In this document: one piece after another, positions 35,909 through 49,174 of the stretch
How the letters are laid out: each line of letters starts with the position of its first letter
Numbering within the stretch: position 1 is the stretch's first letter
DNA from: Whitmania pigra
Lineage: Eukaryota > Annelida > Clitellata > Hirudinida > Haemopidae
Reading direction: 5' to 3'
Assembly: GCA_021613335.1 (NCBI GenBank)
Contig: JAJTWR010000205.1
Location: 1,642,501-1,706,500, forward strand
DNA: 64,000 nt
Notes under the pieces: model-generated
Databases searched by the model: none
Told to the model about the DNA's origin: nothing
The model's input: only the letters and a program-made list of their open reading frames with translations
Position numbers and translations under genes: made by a program

Positions 35909-36709
35909 TTTTGAACGTGTAAGATGATGTGCTCCGTTCCTCAGCGAATATAAATTTATTTCAGTTTCAGCAACAAGAATTTGGCTTGTTTAATGCATCC
36001 GATAAATATTATGCAAACAGTTAAACAACTATAGAAATCGAGTTAGACAAACTCTTGTATGTTTACACGTCAATGTGGATCAGACAAACATTTTACTTTT
36101 TACAGTAGTTATTTGTTCAAGGGGTAAATTTAGTTGCACAGTCTTAAAATTTTTTTAGTTACGAAACTTAATTTTTTCACGTTACATAAAAAAATATGGG
36201 CTTCGAAGGAATCCCTCTCATGAATATTTGCAAGATCTTACAATATATTAATAATGAGGATAAGTTTACAATGCAGTAAATTTTAAATTATTTAAATTTT
36301 GTTACGTGATCTGATTATTTGTCTTTATTAGGAGGTCACGTTAATGTATTTTAGCGTTGCCTCTAGATTTTACAACAAATTTAAATATCAAAATGATTAG
36401 AAAAAAGATATGTTAATAAATTAAGTTAATCGTATAACAATCATAATTCTAAATGGTCTGAGTAAAATTATTGGAAATATTTTAAAATACGTTATTAACC
36501 TTTATGAGTAATATTCAGGTGCTTTAGGTTGGTCTTCTCAAAGTTATACAAATAGGTACAGTACACCCAATTGTTTATCACCTTAGTATCAGCGTATTGT
36601 AGACTGCACTTTGGCTAGTGCTGTTCACGCGAATCCCGTAATTTCGAGATCGCCAAAAAAGTAGATTCAACAGTTTTTCAATAATTATTTTACCTACATT
36701 TAATAAATT
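35909..36709. other. Divergent promoter region between mannosidase II (-) and GCLC (+)
   Basis: The two start codons face away from each other with 801 bp between them, so this stretch must hold both promoters and 5' UTRs. It is AT-rich. I found no convincing TATA box and no antioxidant-response element (TGAC plus GC core). Confidence 0.55.
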
Positions 36710-39700
36710 ATGGGATTGTTGTCGTCTGGTACACCTCTGAGTTGGAAGGAAACGAAAAAGTATGCCGACAAGATCAGAGCTCTTGGAATAAAGCAATTTA
36801 TAGCTCTTTATAAGAAGTTGAAAGACAGGTCTAAGGACTGCTTGCTTTGGGGTGATGAGGTGATAATAACTTTCTTGAAGTTTGTTTTAAATATATATAC
36901 TCATTTGAAGTAAATATGAAAAATTCTAAAATAAGCTATGATCCGTTAGTGGGTGAGCTTCAACCGCGTGTTTCATTAAACTACGTAATTAGATTGTTGA
37001 AGCTGATTTTTTGAAAAAAGGTTTGTTTGTATGAATTATATAATGATATCTTGGCATCATGTAAGCATAAGATTTAAATGTTACTGGGAATAATCTAACT
37101 GTGCAAATCATATATTGATTAATGTCAAGCACACTTCACAAACATACTGTCACATTGAGCAATTAGCCATATTTTGAAAACAGAGATCAACCAAATGGTT
37201 ATACAACAGATGTTAATTTGTTACCTAAGTTAAGAACATTACATCATTGTATTATTTATGGTAAAAAAACTTTAAAAATTCACTCCTTCAAGTTGAGAAC
37301 ACAAACGATGTTGATAATGCTTGTTGATCAATGCAAAAATGATTAAACTTCGCTCTTTGAACCCAGCGAACGGGAATAATTTGTATTTTTATCTTATCTT
37401 CATATTTTTTATCGTGACTGGTCTGTCTGCTACTTGACTTAGATTATTTTATTTTGTGAATGACGTTTTGGTTGCATTAATTCAATTTAAAATCTATTGT
37501 TATAATTCTTGGTCTTTGCTAATAAGGTAAAGAAACCATATCTTATTCTCATTTGCCTTTCATTATGTTTTATTGAACTTCTTTGTCGTTTTAGAATATT
37601 TTTATTATATAAATAATATTATATTATTATGTGTAATTAAGTGTTATATAATATGCTTGTAATAATAAAGTTAATGGCAATCATCATGAGGTTGTTATTA
37701 TCAGTATTATTTATTATTATCGTCATTACGTTATGAGACACTATAACAATGACATTATGCAATTATTGCATTCCTCTTTGCCTGGGATGAAATTTGACAA
37801 ACAGCAACAACATTAAATAAAATTATCACCTTGTTAACTCAACTAAATGAGGCCATTACATTTTTTTTACAATCATTTATGTTTGTTTATGTAATTAATT
37901 GTTGTTATTAATTATTAGTATTTGTTTTTATTATTTTTGTTCTTGTCGTTGTTGTTGACTAGCCTCATTGAAGTTACATTTTAACATTCGATTCGTCACC
38001 AGATAGAGTACATGCTCGTCCATCTGAACAATGAAGAAAAGAAACCTTATCTACTCTTGAAGGCTGGAAAGATGCTTGAGACTCTGATGGAGGAGGAGAC
38101 AAAGAATCCACTGTGAGAACACGTTGTTGTTGTTGCTATTGTCCATAAATTTGCTATTATTAGCTTTGTATTTCGTTGTGTTCACGAATTCTGCTCAAAA
38201 TCAATTCATCGATGATCCTGACTCGACAAAACAAGCAGGAGAGTCCTTCATCTTAATCACAGCTGCGAATGAATCATCGCATCAAAAAGTCAATCACATA
38301 ATCACCAATGATTGATTGACATTTAAGGGAGAACCAGACTACCTGGAGACCGGAGTATGCAGCCTACATGGTTGAGGGGACCCCGGGAAAGCCCTATGGA
38401 CCCAGGATGACTCATTTCAACACCGTGGAATTCAACATGAAGAAGAGGTTGGTGGCTAGTTGCTAGTTGTTAGAGATGCCAAATTCTCTTTTTGTTGAGT
38501 GGTTGATTGTTTTTTTCTATTGATTGATTGAGTTATTTGTTTGCACGATGATCGAAACAGGAGAGATGAAGTTATGAAATTGCTGACCGGAGATCCCAAC
38601 AGTTTTGCAATGTCCATTACCTCATTTCCCAGGTGAGATTGATTCAGTTACCTCTTTCTCATCATCATCATCATCATCATCATCATCGTCATCATCATCA
38701 CCATCATCAGCAACAGCATCAGTGCAATTGTTATCTGAGTCATATTACTGACAAAAACCAATTGCGTTCCAGATTGGGGTGCAACAATTTCTCCATCCCC
38801 ATGGCAAAACCCGACCCCATCAACGGAGCGTCCAGGTCGGCGTTCATTCCAGACGAGGTCATATTTGGGGAACATCCTAGATTCAGGTGAGGCGTCTTAT
38901 ATCACCTGCTGATTATGATTTTTGCCAAATAACACTCGGTCTCTTGAATTACATAATGTTTCTGATTTCGGTTTTGTCGCCATTCTTGTGCTGTATTTCA
39001 TTCTTTAAGTTCACATTTATTCCATTGTTGAATCTGTTTTTGTTGTCTCATGCTGCGAGAGAACTCCTCGACAGTGCCGTACTTCACAATGGTGTTAATA
39101 ATCATAATAATAATGACCTAAATGATGATTATGATGGTTATTATCAGCCACTCATCCATTGGATAATGATAATAATGGTCTCTGCTTTAAAGACTGCACT
39201 CAAGACCTGCAACTCCTGGTCATCGAGATGATGATGGATTTATTCCGATAATTGTGGATTATTTTTAGGACTCTCAGCAGGAACGTGAGGGAAAGAAGGG
39301 GAGAGAAGCCTGCAATCAATGTTCCGAGTAATTATTTCGTCCCTATTGTTACCATGGAAATGTGGCGAACGCGTTTTGGAGTTTTTTTGCTTTTTTTATT
39401 CTTCCGACAGTTTACAAGGACAGGCACACGATGAATCCGTTCAGGGAGAATTTCGAAAAGGTCGTCGAGTACATTTACCCAAGTTCAGAGGTAGGTTTGC
39501 TTGAAGAATATTTGGCTGATTGTGATCATGATGATGATGCCAGCAAGGGTGATGGCACGAGGAATGATGCAATAAAAATAAATCACATTTTCTTCACGAA
39601 TGTTTATCAACTTTCTTATTAATGCCTGAATGAGCATGTGACATCTAAATTATTATTGCAAAATTTATTTGGAATTACTGCCAGCTGATATCGCATTTAA

Positions 39701-41328
39701 TAGATTGTGGTTTATATTGGAATAATAATAATGGTAATATTGGTAATAATACCGATAATGATAATATTGGTCATAATGATAATACCGATAATGATAACAT
39801 TGCTTTATCTATACAGGTTGAAGAGACTGGCAGACTCAGAGACGAGGTTCTGTCGACAGGATTCAAGGGCTCGAAGGATGGACACATATACATGGACTGC
39901 ATGGGTTTCGGAATGGGATGCTGTTGCCTTCAGGTAACTTTCCAGGCCTGCAACATCAACGAGGCACGGATGCTCTACGACCAGCTGACTTCCCTCTGTC
40001 CGATAATGGTACGTCCCGATTGGTTTGACGAATGCATCATTCATGAACTCTGTGCCATCGACATTAACTTAATCATGAAACTCAGTTCATTACATTCTCA
40101 TTCAAGTCGTTTGCTTTCAAGTTGTTCTCATTCAAGTCATTTGCTTTCAAAAACACGTTTGACTGATTTATTCATTTCTATTCTTAGCTTGCTCTCAGTG
40201 CATCCAGTCCCATATACAAAGGATTTCTCTCGGATCTCGACTGCAGGTGGTCTGTCATCTCTGCTTCTGTCGATGATAGGACTGAAGAAGAAAGAGGAAT
40301 CAAGGTACTTTCGTTTGTGTAACTAACATTTACAAGGACCTGACTTGATTTTTTTAAACAAATTTTGTTCATGAATTAGAAGAAATACTTGCCTCACCAT
40401 TTGAGAAATGAAATCGGTTAAATTTTTAAATTTAACAATTGATAACGATAATTAAGCCATGCGAACTGAATCAGGTTAGCTTAGAGGGTTGTGTTTGTTC
40501 TCACGCTGCAATGTTGTGTGTGTCAAGTTCTCAAACCAGCTGGCACATCCGATACAGGTATACATAAAATACCCTAAGGTCAGCTAAGTACAAATACATT
40601 AATATTAGGATATTAAAAAATGGCTCTTAATATCATCCATCATTGTAACTTTATTTATATAGCGGCGCTTCTTGTAACCATTTATATAGAGCTCCTTCAA
40701 ACGGGCGCTGGCGACAGTGCCGGCTGGGTTTCGAACACGACACATTACGACTATTGCCATTACCTCCGTATGCAGGCACGTAACCCATTCAGCTAACCCG
40801 TATCGTGGCTTCTCCTTGAACACTATCATCCAAACAATCTATAGGCTGTTATAACAGTACTAATATTTTCAGATATAGTGATAGTTATAGATAAAATAAT
40901 ACTTTAGGATATAATAATACATTAGAATATGATGATAATTTTAGATATAATAATTATTCAGGAGGCAATTAATTAATTAATTAAATTCATAAATTCCTCC
41001 AGCCGCTGAAAGAGGACAAATTCGTGATACCAAAGTCTCGCTACGACTCGATTGACTCCTACCTTTCCCCCTGCAACGAAAAGTTCAATGACATCGACCT
41101 TGTTTACGATCTCGAAATCTACAAGACGCTCGTCGACAACGGTCTGTGTTCATATAGGCGGTTATTTATTATATTACTTCATTTGAACTGGAATGACTAT
41201 TTAATCAATTACTAATTGATTTAGATCATATTTGTCCATGACATTAAATTACAGCTTATTATTGTTGTTATTATCATTATCATTGCTCTTGCTGTTGTTA
41301 TTATTATCTTATTGTTATTATTATCTTA

Positions 41329-41365
<37 letters not shown>

Positions 41366-42900
41366 TTCTTCTTATTATTTTATGCAAATCACACAGGCAT
41401 TGATGAGACTCTGGCTCGACATGTTGCCCACCTTTTCATAAGGGATCCGATCTCCCTTTTTGCAGAAAAGGTCAATGAGGATGATGAAAATGAAAGCGAT
41501 CATTTTGAGGTCTTTTGAAGTTTTTTTAATTACAATTATTACAATATTTGTTTTCTAAATAATCATTAAAGCAGTTATTTAAGTTTCCAGTTATTTTAGT
41601 TATGCAATATTCTAATGTATTCATTGAAAAATGCTCTCAATTAATTGTTAAAATGTTCATCTCGACAGAACATTCAGTCGACCAATTGGCAGACTCTGAG
41701 ATTTAAGCCTCCTCCTCCGAACACGGACATCGGGTGGAGAGTGGAATTTCGACCGATGGAGGCAAGTTGTCGATGATGATAATGATGGTTCCGATAATGG
41801 AACGAATTAATAAACGGAGTCGGCAAAGTTCGTAGTTGAATTTGTAATATTTAATAATACCAATCCTTGAGAGCTTTCTCATTTCCAATTCAACTACTAT
41901 CACTTCAGGTCCAGTTGACTGATTTCGAAAATGCAGCCTACGTCGTCTTCATCGTCCTCCTCACAAGGGTTATGCTCTCCCTGGGCATCAACCTGGTCAT
42001 TCCCATTTCTAAGGTTTGTGATGAAGGGTTTGCGATTGATTGGCGGCTGTATGGCAACTGAATTCTTTTAAGGCTTTTTAGCATATAATCACTACGTTGT
42101 TCTAATTTTGGTAACTTGGACAAATGGAATTGTTTTATTATGTCATAAATATTAATGGTTATATTGTACCATACATATTACACATCACAAAGGCATGATG
42201 GAATGGCAATATATATGTAGATGAGTTGTTTACATTATGCAAATTATGATTCTTCCTTCTCTCCAGGTGGATGAGAACATGAAGACTGCCCAAAAGAGGA
42301 ATGCCTGCAGGGAACAGAAATTCTATTTCCGCAAGAACATTACAACTTGTTAGTGACGACATTCAATAGTTGCATTCCTTTTAATCTATTTACCATTTTT
42401 AATAGTATTATTGCAGTTACGATGATGATTGTGTAATAATAATATTGGTGGAAAAAAAATAACAATAGTAATAATAATAATAATAATGATGATAGTGATG
42501 ATGTAATCAATAATCTAATTAATATGCATCTCATGTTAATAGCTAATACACCAAAGGAAGCAATGAATGTTTGCAAGCTGTTTGCCAAGCAAGCCAAGGG
42601 ATGTCTGGACCAGGTCGGAGCCAATGACGAGGAAGAATATGACCTCTTCACCATCGAGGAGATTATCTCAGGCAAGGTGGGAGGAGTTCTGTAATTGATT
42701 AATAATTAATTAATTATAAGCCATATCTAACATTAATTATTAACATTAATTTGGAATGCATTTTAAGACTCTAGAGCATTACATTAGTAGATTTACTCAT
42801 TTGCATTGTATATCCTGCAATATTCTATTCTGTTGAGGTTAATGATGATGCATGCTGATGATGATGACTATTATTATTAATATTGTTATTATTATTATTA

Positions 42901-42941
<41 letters not shown>

Positions 42942-43709
42942 TATTATTATTATCATCATCATCATCACTATCAATGTTACTTTTTTTTTGTTTCAAGCCA
43001 AATGTCTTCATTGGATTGAGGCCTTTGATTGAGTTTTACTTAAAAAACGTGGACGACCTTGACGTGGATACGGGCTGCACGATACACCAGTACCTCAACC
43101 TCATCGAGAAGAGAGCCAATGGTGGGTTTTGGGAATGGTGACTGCATCGGTGACTGATTGCGGTTATGATTTTTATTTTGATTGTGATAATGATTTCGTT
43201 TACAATTGTGTTGTTCGTTATTATGATTGTGATAATTGTGATTATGATTGCAATCATGATCGTTATTATTGTTATGATTGCAGTCATGATTGTTGTTATG
43301 ACTGTGACATTGATTATGATTATGATTGTGCTTGCAGTAAGTGGGAAAGATGTTGGTTATCAATGTGAACAGATACTTATTTTCCTATTACTTATCCATT
43401 CAAACCATGCCAACTTCCACTGCAGGTGAGCTCATGACGACAGCCACCTGGATGAGGAATTTTGTCACCAATCACAAGGACTACAAGTCTGATTCTGTGG
43501 TGCCCGACTCGACAGCCTACGACCTCCTCAAGACCTGCACCGACATCACCTTCCACAATTTCCAGGTCCCAGAGCTGATTTCAAGGCATGTCAGTCGAAC
43601 CACCGAAACCATCCCTGCCAGCCTCAGCAAGATGGATGCCCTCCAGGCAGAGATGGCCGCAAAGCACAGGGGGGATTCAGGCGATGCCCAGGGGGACCAG
43701 GAGAGATAG
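36710..43709 (+). CDS. GCLC: Glutamate-cysteine ligase catalytic subunit
   Basis: Exons: 36710-36859, 38003-38112, 38328-38447, 38561-38632, 38773-38886, 39269-39327, 39411-39490, 39817-40008, 40188-40304, 41003-41141, 41397-41509, 41669-41761, 41909-42013, 42267-42348, 42543-42676, 42998-43121, 43426-43709; 695 aa, compared with 637 in human. Diagnostic stretches are [99 protein letters not shown] and [20 protein letters not shown]. Known reaction: ATP-dependent gamma-glutamylcysteine formation, the rate-limiting step of glutathione synthesis in the cytosol. The intron after 41761 uses a GC donor. The last about 50 residues diverge from vertebrate GCLC. First intron is 1.1 kb; several introns hold ATT/CAT microsatellites, and one holds a SINE. 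Confidence 0.98.
38656..38712. repeat. (CAT)n microsatellite in a GCLC intron
   Basis: CAT/CAC triplets in intron 38633-38772. The His-rich and Met-rich frames across it are not genes. Confidence 0.9.
40640..40823 (-). mobile_element. tRNA-derived SINE-like insertion (184 bp)
   Basis: On the minus strand it carries a pol III A-box-like segment (TTAGCTGAATGGGTTA, 40796-40781) and a B box (GTTCGAAACCC, 40736-40726), then a tRNA-unrelated 3' part ending in ATAAATAAAG-type sequence. It is flanked by a 9-bp direct repeat TATCATCCA at 40631-40639 and 40824-40832, read as a target-site duplication. It lies in GCLC intron 40305-41002, antisense to the gene. The A-to-B spacing is longer than in a plain tRNA, so it is not a functional tRNA gene. 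Confidence 0.72.
41250..41372. repeat. ATT-rich microsatellite in a GCLC intron
   Basis: TTATTG, TTATCT and pure TTA units lie just upstream of the exon starting at 41397. Confidence 0.9.
42873..42966. repeat. (ATT)n microsatellite in a GCLC intron
   Basis: ATT tract passing into ATC/CAT units, close to the acceptor of the exon starting at 42998. Confidence 0.93.
43145..43335. repeat. Degenerate (GATTAT/GATTGT)n repeat in the last GCLC intron
   Basis: The intron 43122-43425 is almost entirely GATTGTGATTAT-type hexamers. It is open in several frames on both strands, but only as a repeat artefact. Confidence 0.88.
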
Positions 43710-43979
43710 TGCCTCGGGCTGACCCTTTTTAATGACCTTGGTTCGGTGAACTTAGGAAGGTGTTTTGTAGATTATGATTTATTATGTCTCTCTCTCTATA
43801 TATATATATATATATCTTGATAATTTCTGGTTACTTCTGTGGTGATTTTAAGAATCGTTTGTTTTTTGTTATGATACTCTGGATTGTCACCAAAGATTTT
43901 AACTGCTACGATGATAATGATGATGGTGATGACATTTATTTTTGGTCTTTTATTACATCACTGCCTCTTTAAAATTTGA

Positions 43980-43985
43980 AATAAA
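43980..43985 (+). terminator. Candidate GCLC poly(A) signal
   Basis: AATAAA 271 nt after the stop codon. Another is at 44747-44752. Confidence 0.6.
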
Positions 43986-44282
43986 CGCCCATTTTGTACT
44001 TTCTGAATATCCATGACATTTTGAGCTGCAGGTGTATCTATGCTATACCTGGATTGCCAGCCTTCCATATCTGAGTCACTTTCCTATAAGAAAGAGATGC
44101 CACTCACCATGACAATGACAAATCTTCAAGCCCTGGAGACATAATTGCATGAAGTGCATTGTTATCAATGGCATCATCATCAAGATCTTGATTTTGATGA
44201 AACTCAATTATTATGCACACTCAGGCAAATTGGTTTTGTGATTATATTCTGTCTGTCATTATTATATTATTGTTATTATATT

Positions 44283-44289
44283 ATTGTTA

Positions 44290-44348
<59 letters not shown>
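44283..44348. repeat. (ATT)n microsatellite
   Basis: Uninterrupted ATT triplets downstream of GCLC. Confidence 0.95.
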
Positions 44349-47300
44349 GTCACAATAATAATGATGAATAGGTAGAAGAATGTAATGGGAAATTTTTCGA
44401 GTGATCCCCTTTGAAACATCGACATTGTATTTTGTTGTTATTGTTGTCATGGAGTTTGTTGTTGTCGTCTTTGTTTTGGATCAATTCAGTTTTATTTTTC
44501 ACACTCACTGAGTTAGAACGAAGTATTTGCTCAACTCGAAACGGATTTTTTCGAAATTATATAAATTACCTTTTTGCCATTTGATTCAATATATTGTCAA
44601 TGATATTATTGTTGTCATTATTATTATTGTTATTGTTGTTGTCGTCGCTGCCTTTTCTGCTGATAGTGTTTCTTAAGATATGAGGATGTATATCACTTTT
44701 GAGCCACTGTAGTTTTCTGATAAGGACAATGCAGTCTTGTTTTAGAAATAAAGAATGTACCGATGATATTATTATTCAATTAGGTAATTTATTCATATTA
44801 AATAAAATGACAGCAACAATAATTAAGATTAGCATCCAGTAAATAGCATAAAATGTGACATGTTGTGGCTCATTCTTTCAATAAGCATTGTTCTCTCAAT
44901 AAAGTAAACATTGGGATGCTTTAATGTGCTTCTGAATTTTCTTTGACGGATTGCATGCTTTTCAGTTTCATTCATTCGTTCCGCGATTGCATCAATTTGC
45001 ATTTCTGTCGATCAAAACATTTGGAAACGTGCCTACTGGGCTTTGTAAGCAAATATTTTATAACTTGTCTCCTCCTTGACAGCTTCTATTTTGTATTATT
45101 TGGTGATGTATTGCTTTTGGTTCAACAAGCTGAAATCTTTGGTTTTCTTAATGTTTTTGATGTTTTGCCAATATTTTAACAAATATAGTTTGTATTGAAA
45201 TTTCTGTTTGCTACTGTGTCATCAGGGGATTTTCACTTTCAGAATTAATCCCAGTAAATTATAGTAAATGCTTTAGGCAGTCTTAATTTTAGATCCTCAA
45301 TAACAATTTGGGTGTTTGGGTTGATTCAGATTTGTGCCCCTCAATGATGCTTTTACTCCCAAATATCACAATGCATTTTTCAATAGTCATGTATTCAATT
45401 CACATAAATTAATATAATTATAAGTAGGTTGTGGTGATTTGAATTTGGCCAGAAAGAGAAACACCTAATAAAGGCCGTTTTAAGTATCATCATTCTTATC
45501 GATATTGAAAATGAATCTGAATCTATCTGATTTTATTAACTTATCTTGAAGAGGAGCGAATTTGAGGCCATCAGAATCTCAGACCGTTTTTATAATTGAA
45601 AAAAATAATAATAATTATTAAGTAATAAAAATGGTTATTATCTAAAGATTCCAATCAAAAAGTAATTATTGCTGAAGTATTATCCACATATTACACAGCT
45701 AGATGATCAGTTTCCAGTCTTAGTTGCGTTCGAGGGAGGAGGCCATGTTGAAAAACTATCATACTCCAGCAAATTTTCCTCCGAAACATTTTCTTTTGAT
45801 CTTGTCGTTAATTTATTGGGATTGAGTTTTCATTAAAGCTCATATAATAACAATATTCACATATTCTCTATACTAAAATTCGACAAATGAGTAAGAACAA
45901 AATTTTGGATTTTTGTTAATTTGGATTTTTGAATCGGTTCTGACCATCCCACTTCTTTTCCGGCTCGGCGGCTAAGATGCAGTGGTTTGGTTGTGGTTCA
46001 TGATATTTCTGATGCATTATCTCTGTTAAGCCAGTCAAACCGAACAGTTTTTAGGCTTTTTGATAAGGATGGAGAATCTTGGAGAATTTTGAGATTCGCC
46101 TTAATTCGTCCTAAAGTCTCGTTGTTCAACTCTTATGCGACTGGTAAACTTGCACGTTTTTATTTTTGTAAAATTCATGATCAAATTTAAATTAGAGTTA
46201 ACATAATTTTATTACTCTGACACAAATTCATGTTTCGGTTTTAAAAATATTAAGCAGTACCAAATGTTAACGAAGTCAAATAATATTTGAATTAGTGATA
46301 AAAAAGATATACAAATTCTTGATACCTTGTTTGTAGAAAATATGTAAAAACAGTCGCAAAAGAAACTGTGATCCACAAACTCTAGTATGGTTTGAACTGG
46401 AAGACAAGTTGAAAACACACATTAAAGAAAATTATAATCTTTATGGGACATCAGCCGCATATTATTATATTATTGTCCTATTCATCAAATTTTGCCGAAG
46501 ATATTAATAAAATACTAGCACATTATGTGTTTTCGTAATCCAGCCTGCGCCGCCAGGAACGGTCGTGGGTAGGTTACGTAAATTGTAGATTGACTAAAAA
46601 ATATCTTTCACGTCCAACACGCTCAAAAAGCCTCATAAATACTATTATCCCTCATTAGAAAACTTTCAGCTATTCTTACCTTGGCGGGATATTTAGCATG
46701 TTATTCTCCGGTTCTTTAACGATTTGGCATACAAACTGTAATAAAATACAAAAGGAACAGACGATAAGTTCATTGAAGATTTAAAATCTAATATAAATAA
46801 TTTTACAAAGTATTACCAAAGTTTTTGTCAAATCTGATTACGAGTTGGTTGGTAAAAACATAACATCTTCGAAATGCAACTTTCATTATTTTGAGCACGA
46901 GACAAACGTCCGTAATTTTCCTGAGTTGTATAAACAACCGCCGTAAATTTAATCGTATGGTTAATAAATATATTGATAAATAGGATCGAAAAAAATCATA
47001 TTATATGAATTTCCTCACAACCGATTGGACACTCTTTCCGAGCAGCTATATCGATTGACTGTACTAATACTGAAGTGCTAACTGGATCTAGGACTCTCTG
47101 GAAAATTTATGTATTTAATTATGTTATATAATTAATCGCATGAATAATTCGAGAAGGTTCTAACATCCGTCATTATGAAAAGGCGGAAAGACGTATTGTT
47201 ATATCGAGAAGCTTCGACATGGATTCCTGAGAATAGGCTCCTGTAAGGTTTTACAACTGGATTAAAGATGTCTGGATATACGAATTAAATTTCAATTTAT

Positions 47301-49174
47301 TAGAAATATCTCCACCACTCGTAAAGTTTTCACTTGGCAAGATAATATCTGACATTAATAGGTCATCTATTGCTGCAAGACTTGGATCTGAAATTTTTGG
47401 TATTAGAGAGCTAAACCAAATTAATGTATTGCATGTAATCGGTATAGTAATCATTTAAAGTTATTTAAAAGCCTTTCATTTAACTGGATATAGAACCGAT
47501 TTTTACTTTATCGTGCTTTAAATAAATTTTAAAGTTCTATCTATTGTTAAATGTACGCGTTATAATAAATAAAGCTTAATAGGCAAATTAATATTAATCA
47601 CGATAACTATTATTATTAAGCCTTGCACGAAAAGATATTGCATGGAATGCGTTTATGTCGAGGCAGTGCTAAAAATAGGAAGCATCACCAAAAAATGTAA
47701 AATAATTTAAATTTTAAATGTAGGCATTAAACTCAATCTACATCTGCATGTATTTTGGGATGAAATGATAGTTAGATAATGCACCAAATACCGACCGCTG
47801 GAATTGTGCCATTTTTATGGAATTCTTTAATTGCTTCAGCAAGCTCCCGTATTTCTTTAAGAAGTAATGTTTACCCTAAATGTTTATATCATGTTTTCAA
47901 CATGTTGCATATAATTTACCTATTTCCGCTGCGTTAGGGATTGTAGACATTTTAAGACAGTTTCTAAAATAAAATTATTATGGTTTAGTAAAATTGTATT
48001 TTAAGGACAAAATTTAAACTGTCAGCACTTATACATTTACCGATTTCTGATCTTAATAATTAATACTTTTCGTATCAAAATTTTCGCCTCAAAATATTTG
48101 TTTGTTGGTATATGTTTTGGTATGTATCAGCCTGGAGTAATTTGCAACAAGATGACTTGCATTATATAAAGCTATTATTTGGCCACATTATTTTAAGATC
48201 TTCGCAACTGAAGAATATCACTATGATTTTAAAGATTATTTTAAACAACTCTATTGTTTTATTATTTGTGTTAATCGGTAAGGGCATTTGATAAATTTAA
48301 TCACCTAACTACTAGGAACCATCTGAAAAATATTTGTGAAATAAATTATTTATATTGGTTAACAGACCTCAGTAAAAAATCCGCGTAGAATTTGTGCTAT
48401 TATTTATTTACCAACGAAAATTACTTTTATTCTAACAGCTTTAGATTATTCGAAATTTATTTTGCAGGTAATAAAATGGCACTAAAACATTAGTTGCGGC
48501 ATTTATCAAGCAGCCATGAGAAATTTGCATATCGCGAGTTCATTCGCAGAGCCATTAATAGGGTTAATATCCATATTTTAGTTCCTTATGTGAAATTGCA
48601 CATTATTAAGTCAGAGCGAAAGAATAAATTATTAATTTTCAAAAATAGCACAAGACTCAGAAATTTTGATTTTCACTTGTTTCTTTATATTTTACCCATT
48701 CTTTTGCTACACAGTTGATGTAATATCACCATTAACCACCAAATTATATTGAAATTCTCGACAATTGGAAAACATTTACCACAAGAATTCCTAGTATCGT
48801 TACATAACTTATAGATTTGCCTTGCGCGACGTCAACAACAAAACTTCACCATAACAGGTGTAACTTGCATCTGATACGAGGTTTGCTAGGCCTAATTTTG
48901 ATTCCTATTAGGCATAGTTAGTACGAGTTTTAATGTGATCACTATCGTTACCTTTAAATCTTGGGTTATATTTCTAGTTTTTGGCGTGGCCGCAGCGTTT
49001 GAAAAATTTGTCAAAAATTCCATTACTTGATGTCAGCCGAGCCTTTACCGATGGGAGATTTATTTTGAATAGGATTTGAAACAATACATTACTGGCTAGA
49101 AATGTCTTGTGTAATATCATAGCGAAGAGGAAATATAAAGATCAAATCAAAATCATTTTGGCTCAGCATTGAGA

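Larger units (their letters stand above)
43710..49174. other. 5.5-kb region without a recognised gene
   Basis: The start is GCLC 3' UTR and contains (ATT)n at about 44283-44348. The rest (about 44800-49100) is AT-rich with only short, unrecognisable open frames (such as 45987-46190 + and 47251-47454 -). It presumably includes the ORP2 promoter at its end. I see no transposase, reverse transcriptase or RNA gene. Confidence 0.55.

Noticed and set aside
39892..40326. 144-aa frame continuing past the GCLC exon
   Set aside because: Read-through of the intron after 40008; the protein family requires splicing to 40188.
43129..43429. Cys/Asp/Tyr-rich frame resembling a cysteine-rich peptide
   Set aside because: It is the GATTGTGATTAT repeat of the last GCLC intron read in one frame.
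45987..46190. 67-aa open frame in the gene-poor region
   Set aside because: No similarity, splice context or composition bias to support coding.
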